The position numbers were made by a program, and so were the translations under genes. A stretch of 64,000 bases of DNA. It comes from Aurifilum marmelostoma. Its lineage: Eukaryota; Ascomycota; Sordariomycetes; Diaporthales; Cryphonectriaceae. Positions 32,717-42,669 of the stretch are shown here, piece after piece (positions within the stretch are counted from its first letter, which is position 1; the number at the start of each line of letters is the position of its first letter). The notes under the pieces are model-generated. The model saw only the letters and a list, made by a program, of their open reading frames with translations. It was not told where the DNA came from and did not search any database. The stretch covers positions 981,001-1,045,000 of the forward strand of contig JAMXSV010000004.1 of NCBI GenBank assembly GCA_027559495.1. The letters run 5' to 3'.

Positions 32717-35322
32717 TGTGACGGGTGTGGCGAGTGGCTGTTGGGGAGAAGGTTATCGCAAGAGGCGGATGGGAAGCCACTCCCTCGCTCCCGGCCTGTT
32801 GGCTAGGAGAGATCTAAGGGCGGATATATAATGAGGCTTTCAACGAGGCTTCCGAGGAACGAGACCTCCCACGAATTCCACAAAAAAAGAGAAACGACAA
32901 GAGGCGGAATGTCTCCTTGAAACACCACTGTCTCTCGGAATGTCTCTCCCTAGAACAGTGACTGTGATAGGTGTCGCGGAATGATTTGCGCCACAGGCTT
33001 ATCGAAACCTTAGGATATGGGAGAGACAAAGAGGTCTGGCCTCACTGTTCTTTGGGATGTGTCGTCCCTTTTAGAGGTATCTCAACCCTCAAAAGTACTC
33101 GTGTCTCTCAAAGAACAGGTACTGTCCATTGGGAGGGGGGTCACACCACCGTGTTCCCCCCGTGGGCAATCTCGAGGGCCTGGGAGTCTTCTTTATATCG
33201 ATGCCCAGGAATGGGTGGATGGTCACTCAAGCCACCCCCCTGCCAGATAAAGTACCGTGTATAGGAGAGGGTTTCTGGTGGCTGATAATGGGCGTCCAGG
33301 GAATCAGGGTCCCCCGTCTTTGGGGGGATCGCCAAGGGTGACCCCAGGTAAGGCCGTGCTGACCGGCAGGGTGGCGGAGGGGCGTTTCCACTTAGAGTGT
33401 GCCAGGCTCTGGACCCGCAGGATTTGCTGGTGGTGGTTTCGAGCTGTCCTGCTGCCCACGGGATCAGCAGGAAAGTAGGCGAGTGGTTGGTTTGCTTGGG
33501 GGGGCAGGATGGGATGGGATGAGATGGGCATGGGATGGGCATGGGGGGCGGATAGGCACAAGCTGACGCGATCTATTTGTAGCACTCACGCAACCTCACT
33601 CACACACTCTCTCTCTCTTTGTTTCCCTCACTCTCAGCCTCGCTCAGCTCTGTCAACAAGGGGGGGGTCCTGGGCTTGCATGGGATAAGGTGTTGGCCGA
33701 GAAATTGTGCGGGAACAGCAGCAGCAGCAGCCAGAACACGGCGTATGAGCAGCGTAGAAGAGGGATGCCAGATATAGAATCAGATGGCGCTGCTTCTTTC
33801 ATGCTTGCCCTGTGGCCGCTTTATTGTCGGGCGTTGAGAGTTAGTTGATTCGGCAAGGATGGGCGAGGCTTTGATGGTAGGCAGAGCGCGTGGACGGGCA
33901 GGACGGGGTCCATTCTTTTCGTCTGAGTGGGCACTAAGGGAGAGGCTAACGGGCAGCCAAGACTTGCACCTTTTGACTAAGTTTCCCAGCATAAGTACTG
34001 ATTATTATTGTCTCATGCCTTTTGGGAGCAACTGACTTGAGACTTAGTTGACCTAGTGGAGAATGAACATCGTGGGGATGACCCCAGAGAATGGCCCCAT
34101 CCCGACCAGCATATATCCAAGCAGATGCACCATGAAGCATAATGGTAGAAGGGGAGGGATATTTGGGGGGGGGGGGCGGACGACGAGAAGGAGGAGGAGG
34201 AGGAAAGGAGGAGGAGGGGGATCTATGACCACGATCATCACGATCGTATCAATTAAACAAGAATCATCCTGGACAGGTTCCGAAGCGGTGTCGAGAGGTA
34301 GATTACGACAGATCTCCCAACGCGCATACTTGTACACTACACACGTGTACCTAGAGTCCCATACCAGATACTACTATATGATATTAGATCACATCAAGTA
34401 TAAAGGAAGAATTGAAAACAACTGATAGATCTCCAAGGATTCGTGGCGGCGATCCTTGGGCGGCTGGAAAAGCGGATGGATATATTGGGAATACCGCCGT
34501 CAGCGCCCCGAGCGGCCAGTTCTGAGCGGCCCACCCTCCCATCCGAAATCCACAGATCCTCTCTCACCTCCACACAGCTTTGTCTTGTCCTTCCCGCGTG
34601 TCCAGGTGCCCAACCCACAAGGTTCCAGACGAGAGACCCCGTGGTCGACCCGCGTGCTCATGGTGCTCGAGTGTGTTTTGAGGGTTCTGGATGCGCGATG
34701 ACGCAGATGCGAAGCTAGTATGGAGAAGGGCGGTCTGGGGTTGGACTGACAGCTGATGCATGATCTGCCCTGCTGCTTTGCCCCCCCCCCCCCGCGGCGT
34801 GTACTGCGCTCTGTCAGTTTTTCCCAGTGCTTGGGTGCCGAAACTTGGGGGGGAGCTTTAGGCGCTCTCCGCCCTACAACCATCCAGGGCCCCCCCGCTA
34901 GAAGCCTGAGCCAGCCTGTGGCCTAGGTGTCGACCTCGGCTCCAGCAGCCCCCTGTACGCAATAGACCATTCCCTGTATTCCTTGCTTGCATATCCAGAC
35001 AGATCCGAGTCAAGACTGCTAGACGAGGCTCTGCTCTGCAACCTTGGTTATCGCGACACCGCTTAGACAGATCACAGTCTGGTCCCTGCGATCGAAAGTC
35101 AATCGATTCCCTGGCAAAGAGAGAGAGAGAGAGAGAGAGAGGAAGCCCCGCGGGGAAAGAAACCTCACCCCACTGTCTGTCTTTCTGGTTCAGCGCATCC
35201 CACAGCCCAGCACGAATCGCGCATCTACCGCTGCTGCTGGTGCTGGTGACGACAAGGTCTCCTCCCTTTGGTCGAGCCCCCCCCCCCCTCCAAAGAGAGC
35301 CATACACATACGCGCACACACG
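32717..35322. other. Divergent intergenic region, 2.6 kb
   Basis: Lies between the MFS gene (minus) and the thioredoxin-like gene (plus), so it holds both promoters. No further gene is supportable. It contains G-runs near 34170 and 34845, a long C-run near 34783-34793, an (AG)n tract at 35118-35141 in the thioredoxin-like leader, and CT-rich stretches at 33600-33650. Confidence 0.55.
35118..35141 (+). repeat. (AG)12 microsatellite
   Basis: Twelve AG units about 180 bp upstream of the thioredoxin-like start codon. Confidence 0.85.
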
Positions 35323-36112
35323 ATGCACTCGATACGGCTCACCACAACAAAGGCCACAAGGGCCCTGCGATCCTTCGACCGCACCCCCAGTGGTCCGCCG
35401 TTGAGACCAACCGCGGTCTCCCGCTCCCCACACACCCATCTCAAGGCCTGCCAGGCCCGAGGCCACAATCAGGGCCACCTGCCGCAGTCCCTCGATCAGG
35501 GTGCACGCAGCTTCTCGTCCACGCCAAACCGGTCCGAATCCAAGAACCGCATATACACATCGTAAGCTTCTTTCCTTCCTGCCATCCTCGAGGTGAAGGA
35601 TAGCGGGATCAGGGGGGGGGGGGGATATAATAAACGACACCTTAGCTGACCCAGCCCCGATCCCAACCTCCCCAGCATCCGTGACCACGACCAGTTCCAG
35701 ACCTACCTCCAGCTCTCCTCCTCCTCCCGCCGCCCGCTCCTCACCCTCTGGACCACCTCGTGGTGCCCCACCTGCCGCATCGTCTCCCCCCCTCCTGAAA
35801 GAGCTCGTTGAGTCCGGCACGGGCGCCGCAGAGGGCGGCGTCACCTACGCCGAGGTCGAGTTCGACGCCCCCGACGTCATGGCCGCCGGGCTGGGCCTGA
35901 CCTACATGGTCACCAGCGTGCCCACCCTGCTGAGCTTCGACGCCGGCGAGGCGCAGGTCGAGACCAAGGTGGCCGACGGGAACAAGCTGCGGGACAGGAA
36001 GTTTCTGGAGGAGTGGATTCGCACCGAGGCGAGGCGCCATGGCGGGCGGGGCGGCGGTGGTGGTAGCGGGGGAAGTCTCTTTGGAGGCTTGTTTGGGAGT
36101 TTCAGGGGATGA
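35323..36112 (+). CDS. Mitochondrial thioredoxin-like protein with an apparent 1-bp frameshift
   Basis: Thioredoxin-fold protein, 224 aa when corrected. Exons are 35323-35561 and 35676-36112 (donor GTAAGC, acceptor CCCCAG). The first 75 residues are Arg/Thr/Ser-rich with almost no acidic residues until the end, as in a mitochondrial presequence. The fold follows: HDQFQTYL helix, RRPLLTLWTTSW strand, active site WCPTC with Cys110 and Cys113, then AEVEFDAPDVMAAGLGLTYM, TSVPTLLSF with the cis-Pro loop, and a C-terminal helix KFLEEWIRTEARR. The tail is Gly-rich. WCPTC differs from the canonical WCGPC. Straight after the active site the frame breaks at a seven-C run (35786-35792). Dropping one C restores SPLLKELVES and makes the total length divisible by three. 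Uncorrected, it stops soon after the CxxC motif. Confidence 0.85.
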
Positions 36113-36564
36113 GGAGGCTGATAATAAAAAGCTGTGTGGCTGCCGCGGAGGTGAGTCGGGGCATCTCTCGAGACAGCATAGCCCAGGCAGGTGAGGAACG
36201 GGTCATGAAGAACAGGCGCATTGTGTATACACTTGTCTGTTGGTCTATTGTTTATGCATCATCAAGTGGGTGCATGGGATGCTACAATACTAGGCGTAGG
36301 AGGCTGCAACGGCCACACGCAGAGACTGACCCCATGGTGCCAATGCCATGCAGCCTGTGGACGGGGTAAACACACGCACGCAGCAACCATGGTAACCGCA
36401 TCCCGACTGTGGAGGATAGGAGCCTGTCAGATCTAGGGCTGCCATTCTTTTCTTATTCTTGGAGGCCTAGGATTGACACTTCTCGCCAGCCATCACGACA
36501 ACAAGCTCGGATACACAGCACGAGATGAGCGCTGTCCGCCACCGGCCGCAGCAAACCTAGTCCA
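36113..36564. other. Convergent intergenic spacer
   Basis: 3' regions of the thioredoxin-like gene (plus) and the rhamnose mutarotase gene (minus). No gene is seen. Confidence 0.6.
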
Positions 36565-37453
36565 TTAGGCCTGGTAAAAGACCTCCTCGATGGGCTTCCA
36601 CCACGAGGGCTCGCCGGCCTCGCTGCTCTTGGCGCCTGGCACAAACGACTCCTGGAACTTGTCCGTCATCCTCCACCACTCGAGCACCTTTGGGTTCTCC
36701 CGCATCCTCTCCATGTCGCCTGCGTAGTCGTAGCCGACGTATTTGAAGGTCGCGAAGAGGATGTGCGTCAGGTCATCGTAGAATATGCTGTCTGTGCAGA
36801 GGGGATTTTTTGTTTTTGGCGTTAGCTTACGAGTATGATAGAACGAATAATGCTGCGTGGTAGGTCACGGGATCATATTTTGGAAATGTAAATGGTTCTG
36901 CGCGAGTTCGGCCGTTCGGGAGCAGGGGGCTTTATATGTCCGGGCGACTTGGACGGGCAAAGTCAAGGAGGGGGGGGGGTTGTTTTTCTCTCTCCCGCAC
37001 TGCCTGATCCCCGGTGTGTTCTTCCCCGCCGGCCGTCATGACATGTCATTCCCGAGCACTCCGGAAGTATGGAAACCCGGGAATTGTGAGAGAGATGATA
37101 CGATGAATATGGTAGCATAAGATGAAGGATCCAAGCTCAGGAAAAGAAATTAAAAGAAAGATAGAAAGAAAAAAAAAATGGAATAACATACAGTCCACAA
37201 TGTTGCAGTTCTTGATCTGCTTGGACACCTCGGGCCACACAGCGGCGTGGACAGCCTTGTACTCGTCGTAGTGCTCGGGCTTCAGCTTGACAATCTGGGC
37301 GTACCGCCTGCCCGGGTTCTTGACACGCGCCTCGGCCGGGGACAGCGGTGCGGCGTCGGGGATGTGCTGCGAGGCGGTGGGTGACACGAGGGGCTTCTGC
37401 CAGAGGGAGCCGGCCGGGTTGGGGTCCTTTGACCAGAGTTGGGGCTGGCTCAT
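36565..37453 (-). CDS. L-rhamnose mutarotase family protein
   Basis: Member of the RhaM/DUF718 family, which interconverts the anomers of L-rhamnose. It is a small dimeric ferredoxin-like protein, probably cytosolic. Exons are 37453-37192 and 36791-36565 (donor GTATGT, acceptor GCACAG), giving 162 aa. The family core is clear: RYAQIVKLKPEHYDEYKAVH with the Tyr and His of the active-site region, then VWPEV, then, across the intron, DYSIFYDDLTHILFATFKY, and the C-terminal WWRMTDKFQESF. The 50 residues before the core are a fungal extension (QLWSKDPNPAGSLWQKPLV) with no targeting features. The Trp-Trp-Lys-Pro segment near the end is typical. Pectin contains rhamnose, so a link with the pectin methylesterase at 21 kb is conceivable, but they are not clustered. 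The call is secure. Confidence 0.9.
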
Positions 37454-38031
37454 TGTGCTTGTATGTGTGAGGGGTGGTGACGATAGGTTGGAGAATGGAT
37501 GAGTTGAGGGGTTGGTGCTTTGGTGGTGGTGGTGGATGATGATGATGCTGGAGGACGGACGGATGGTGCTCGGCCGCAGGGAACGTGTGGACGTGTGTGC
37601 GTATGTATGTGTATGTACGTGTGGGTTCACCGAGGGCTTTTCTTTAAGGTAGAGAAAAGGGGCGACGGAGGGGAAGGAAGAGAATATCCACAATAGATTT
37701 GAAGAGAGGGATTACACAAAAGAAATTGGATGATCCCAAGGTATGACGTAGAGAGGCAGAGGGACAGGAGGCACAGCAGGACAAACAAATATATGAAGAG
37801 GTACAAGACAGAAGAAGAAGAAGAAGAAGAAGAAGAAGGAAAAGCAAAAGGGTAGCAGAAAGAAAGTGTAGGTCCTAGATTTGCCCGGAGAGCGATGATC
37901 GGGGGAATTGGTGGGGGGGGGAGGGGAGGGGACGGAGAGGGGCAGAGCTGCAGATGGGACCCTTGGAGGTAACTACGTAAGTTGACTCTGCTGTAGAGGC
38001 CAGATAGATATTATGACATGATCTGTCCTGC

Positions 38032-38070
<39 letters not shown>

Positions 38071-39485
38071 GTTCTTTGTGTGGCGTGTGTACATATGCGC
38101 GTAGCAGCAGGAGGGAGGGGCGGGGGAATATGGAAATCGATTGGTACGCAAGTAACGCTGTCCAGCAAACATACTAAAGTCCTTAGTAAAGAACACGCAT
38201 TGCATTGCATCTGCCACCGCGCCCGGGGAGGGGGGGGCTTTTCCTTTGGTGCGTGTAGGTGGATTACTCGCCGGACTAGCCCATTCACACGGATTGCTCG
38301 GTTACTTTCCTTTCCTCTCCTCCTCCTCTACAGAGTTTAGTCTCGCCGTTGGCCTTGGAAAAAGCGTAATCCACAACAACAGCCCACCCCCCACCCCGAG
38401 CTCTGGGTGAACCTTGTGATGATCATGGTGATGAGATGCATACATGGCAGTTTGACCATCAACTGCGTGAGCAATGAAAATACTATAGACTGGAAAAATT
38501 AACTGCTGAGGAACACCACTTGGGAACACCGAGGTCTGAGACCACTTCAGCCGCGTGCGTCTGAGATATGAGACCTTGATTTTCTATTCCCCGGACTGAT
38601 CTGCCGCTGCTGCCAAACCCGGTTCACCTTGATTGCGTCCACACCGGATGCATCCCGGCCCCCAAACACCCTTCAGCAGATGATTCTCGGGCTTTTCTCC
38701 CTAAATCACAGCTTTAAAATCAATTCTAAGAGAGCTTAAGGTGGTGGAAATTGTGATGATAATCCGGAAAGCCCGTCGCCCGACCTGGGGCGGTCATGTC
38801 CTCCTCCTCTTATGAGTTACTGCGCTGTCACACAGTCCCTGTCCACGTACAATACCATGCCTTCGGAGGATGCGAATCACGGAGGAATATCTTTATCGCA
38901 TCGACCCGATTCAGCCACGGTGGCTGGGCTAAGCAGCTCCGGAATATATCTCGCCTCCTTCACCAGAGAGACACTGAGCGGATACACAGAGACAGAGAGT
39001 AAAGAGATAGGTGTATCAGAAAATGAGACATGACACTGACGGCCTAACCAAGAATTCCGGTCTGTTGTATACTCTGGATTTCTTTGGCCGGTAACATGCC
39101 ATCATATAGATATCCTCCTGTAATCCTGTTGCCTATGTACTCATTACCAGAGATGCTGCGCCAACGTGCCCTCGTCTGAATGTCCAGGTCTTTTCTCCCT
39201 TTCGCAGCAACACCCAGTCAGTACCAAAACCCAACGCACGCATTGTCCAACGCCAGCTATGCGATCCGTTTCCACTTGCTCTTCTTCCTTTTACTTGAAG
39301 CTCGTATAAAAGTACATATCCTGGAGGAGCTGCCTCCTTCTTCCGCAGTAGATCCGCCTGTGAGCCAGCGCAGTTTATAATTGGCCCAGCACTTTCCTAA
39401 GGATGACAAGAGAAAAAGAGAGAGACATCTACACGATTCCGTATTGTTTCATCACGGCCATCGTCGGCAAGGCCTCAGAAACACT
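37454..39485. other. Intergenic, 2 kb, no gene seen
   Basis: Promoter of the mutarotase gene and 3' side of gdt1. It contains a (GAA)n tract at about 37811-37840, a (TG)n tract at 38033-38069 and G-runs near 37910 and 38230. Open frames through the microsatellites are spurious. Confidence 0.6.
38033..38069 (+). repeat. (TG)18 microsatellite
   Basis: Uninterrupted TG dinucleotides over 37 bp; could adopt Z-DNA in principle. Intergenic. Confidence 0.9.
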
Positions 39486-41269
39486 TCATGATGCCCACAT
39501 GGCCTCGATGAGATAGATGACGCCAAACACGAGGAATGCCACTGCTCCACCGATGGTCACTGCATGATATCAATCAGTATGAAGGAGAAAGGAAGACAGG
39601 AAATTACAAGAGACAAGAGAAGGAGGGAAAAGAAAAAAAAAAAAAAAAAAGGGAAAAGAGAGAGAGAAGAGAAGTGGATGCTCTCAAGACTTACCAACTC
39701 TAAGCGATACACGCCCTGCAATGGCCCGCCCTCCGAGAACAGCAACACCTGTACAGCAGCCATGGCCCAGCACCGCGCCCAGCGTGACCCACCAGTAGTC
39801 CTGGCCTGCAGCCATGGCAATCGTGGCGATCTGGCTGCGGTCGCCCCACTCGCCCAGGAAGGTCATGACAAAAGTCTGCACCCACGCCGGGCTCAGGAGC
39901 AGCGAGAACAGGTTGCTCGCCCCGTCAAAGAGTGAGCCGAAGGGCCCGCGCCTGGGGCTCGGGCTGCGCTCTGGCGATGCCGAGGGGCTGCGGGGCGGCG
40001 TCGGGAACCGGGACTGTGAGCGCGACTTGCGGGTGTGCGTCCTGTTCAGGCCCATCTCGAGCGCATAGGGGCTGATGGACGACCGCCGCCGCCCGGCCTT
40101 GCGCGCCGCGTTCTCCTTCTCCTCCAGCTCCATCTCCACCTCGGCCATCTCGGCAGATACGCCCTCGTCCGGGCTCATTGCCAGCCCCTCCTTGAGCATG
40201 CGCGCGCCAAAGACGAGGAAGAGCGCCGAGGCCAGGAAGTTGGTGACCTTCTTGGGGATGAGCGTGGGCACGGCGTGGCCCAGCACCGCCGACAGGACCG
40301 TCATGGTGATCAGAGCGCCGAAGGCGGCCGTGAAGACAACCACGCGGTCGTGCTTCATGGCCATGAGGGCGGCCACGAGGAAGGTCTTGTCGCCTATCTC
40401 GGAGAAGAGGATCATGGCCATCGATAATATGAACGAGTGGAAGGGCTGGATGATGCCTTCGGCATCTTCCGAGGTGAGCTTGCTCGTCTTGCCGGACAAC
40501 TTGCCCGAGGACACGTCGAGATGGTTCTTGTTCGCCGAGTCGGGCACTGGTATGGTCTGTTCGTATGTCTTTTCGGGGAGGCCGACGGGTTTCTAGGAAG
40601 GGCGGAAAATAAAACGTCAGCTATCCTCTCTTCCTCTGGGCCGCCTGGGTAGTGGCAGCTCGGTTCCCCGGATCGACGTACCTCAAGCCCGGATGCATCA
40701 CTGCTTGTCTTCGCGTCCGACTTGCTCTTGTCCTTCTTGGCGTCATCCATGCTTGTGATCTTCTCCTGCTCGCTGTGCGGCAGGGGGGTGCCTCCTTGGG
40801 CGGCTCGGGCTTGTTCTCCGTCTTCTCGCCTGTTGCCCCCCTCCTTGGCCTTGCGCACCTGGTCCTTCTCGCTGACCCCACCCGATGTGCCCGTTGTTCC
40901 CTCCTTGGGCTCTGCCCGGTTTGGGTCGTTCATGACACCATCGTTGGTCTCGGGAATCTTGACGCCGTCGATGACAGTGGGATCCTTCGGCCGGCCCTCG
41001 AGGGGTGGCAGGTCCTTCTTGAGTTCGCTAGTCGAGGAGCGCAGGTTCTCAGACTCAACGAACGGACCCTCGTGTGGGAGCCCGTCAACACCGTCCACGG
41101 GCGCGGCTTTGGTGCCTGCCTTGTTGGACGAGGAGCTTATAGAGCCGAGCTGCAGCTGGGCGGGGCTCGCAGCATAGGAAGAGTCGAGCGAGGAGGCGAG
41201 GGCGCTCGTGGCGGCAAGGGAGGACAAGAACAGGATGGGCAGCGCCGCTCGTCTGCTTCGTAGTCTCAT
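39486..41269 (-). CDS. gdt1: Golgi Gdt1/TMEM165-family Ca2+/Mn2+:H+ exchanger
   Basis: UPF0016 family transporter that supplies Mn2+ and Ca2+ to the Golgi lumen for glycosylation. Exons are 41269-40682, 40592-39695 and 39559-39486, giving 519 aa. A signal peptide (LPILFLSSLAATSALA) is followed by a long Ser/Lys/Asp-rich luminal region to about residue 245. The first hydrophobic block follows, with EIGDKT at 261-266. A cytosolic loop contains an acidic coiled stretch and an SR/SP-rich segment (SRSQSRFPTPPRSPSASP) likely to be phosphorylated. The second block carries EWGDRS at 444-449. The two E-x-G-D-[KR]-[ST] motifs are the family's cation-binding signature. The last helix (VAFLVFGVIYLIEAM) is split off on the 74-nt exon 3. 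The luminal region is unusually long, roughly 220 residues. Divergent from the TTAGGG-binding protein gene. Confidence 0.92.
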
Positions 41270-42669
41270 CCTGGCGATGGCGCTCTCGTCGAGAGCAGGG
41301 AGGCGGGAGAGAGGTAGGAGGCGCAAGGCAGAAAGGGATGAGGGACAGGATCTCCGTCTTCCTGGTTTCAAAAAAAGAAAAGCACAATTCCGCCCGAGTG
41401 AGATATACAAAAGTATATGATTGATACTCTCTAGTCAGTGAATATCGATAAGATGATGTGATGCCTCCTGAGGTGTCTCTCTGCGCAGGCAAATACACAG
41501 GACACTGATCTCGATCCCTCTAGGTGTGTATGTGGTCGAAAGGGGAGCGAGGCCTGGCAGGGAGATCGCGACTTGGATCACCAAGAGCAATAGAGTGTCG
41601 GCGTGACAGCCAGTTTCGAGCGCACGGATGCTAGCGGGAGCAAAAGCCGATGGCAGCACACGGGTGGCAATGAAGGGCTGGCTGTACTCTGATTGTATAA
41701 CGTCGTGGGAAATAAAGGATGCTGGTTTTGGATCAACGGATTTCCATGTGTCCTCGCAGACCGGACACGGGGGGAGGACTTGCCAGACCTGGCCTTACAG
41801 GGGCTTATCCCAGTGGACCAATCCAGCCGGACCATGTTAGTCAGCCCTGCAGGTACAATCGTCTGAAATGGGTTGCAGTACAGAATCAGGTACAGGGTAC
41901 TTGCATTCAGGGGGGATGCAGCCTGAATTCCAAAGTATTGGAAACATGCAGAGACCATGTGAAGCTGTTAACCAGATTTGTATTTACACATCACAGCTGG
42001 ATCATGACCTGGAACCATGGCCTGCAGGACACCCTTTCATCACCGAAACGCTAGAATGCTGCTTGTCTCAAAATAAATGCTATGGCTTGTGAATGACATG
42101 TCTCTTCACTCTTGGTGTTTGTTGGCAACTCAATATCACTACACGATGCACAGTCAGCCCAGGAGGTTCTGCACAGATTCGCCAACGCATGAGAACTTTT
42201 TGGGTTATCTTGAGGTTCTCTGATTCGTCCATGTCCTGGGCGCTGTATGCCTAACATCGCCCAACAAGTACAAATGTGCACCGGGTCTATACACTTGCAT
42301 GGCATGATAGCTAGAAGCTTTTCCACTGTGTTTTTTCCCCTCCTTGTTTGGAATCTTCTCAGGAGTCTCAAGCACGCGGGACCGCGCTCCTTGTTGACTC
42401 TACCTCAAGAGCAAGGCGTTAGCGTGTTGCTTACCTAACATACACACCCGCCCTGCCGCCTTAAATTCTCATTGTTGCGCCCAAGCTTGGGCTACGCGAC
42501 TGCTGGCTCCCACGCAAAAGCAAAACCCTGAAAACACCCCCGACTGCTCATCTCGAGGGATAGGGTCTAACCCTCTCGACCATCGCTGAATCTTTTATCA
42601 ACCCCCATCACATCTCACGTTTCGCATCGAGCACTCAGATTCCTGGAAACCTCACCCTCGATAGGAAAC
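41270..42669. promoter_or_regulatory. Divergent promoter region of gdt1 and the TTAGGG-binding protein gene
   Basis: 1.4 kb between divergent genes with no supportable coding sequence. Near its right end it holds a TAGGGTCTAACCCT element (42561-42574), listed separately. Confidence 0.6.
42561..42574. promoter_or_regulatory. Facing telobox half-sites 96 bp before the TTAGGG-binding protein gene
   Basis: TAGGGTCTAACCCT places TAGGGT and AACCCT head to head, within a larger GAGGG...CCCTC inverted arrangement. Because the gene downstream encodes a Myb/telobox protein expected to bind TTAGGG, this is a natural candidate for an autoregulatory site (inference). Confidence 0.5.

Noticed and set aside
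35770..35800. Programmed ribosomal frameshift in the thioredoxin-like gene
   Set aside because: A C7 run is not a known fungal shift site, and two other genes nearby show similar single-base indels.
34858..35844. 328-codon minus-strand frame over the thioredoxin-like gene
   Set aside because: Low-complexity Gly/Arg/Ser composition, antisense to a spliced gene with a clear CxxC fold.
21000..37500. Pectin/rhamnose catabolic cluster (pectin methylesterase plus rhamnose mutarotase)
   Set aside because: The genes are 15 kb apart with unrelated housekeeping genes between and no shared regulator or transporter clearly tied to them.
38033..38340. Plus-strand frame through (TG)n
   Set aside because: Cys/Val dipeptide runs produced by the microsatellite; no coding signal.
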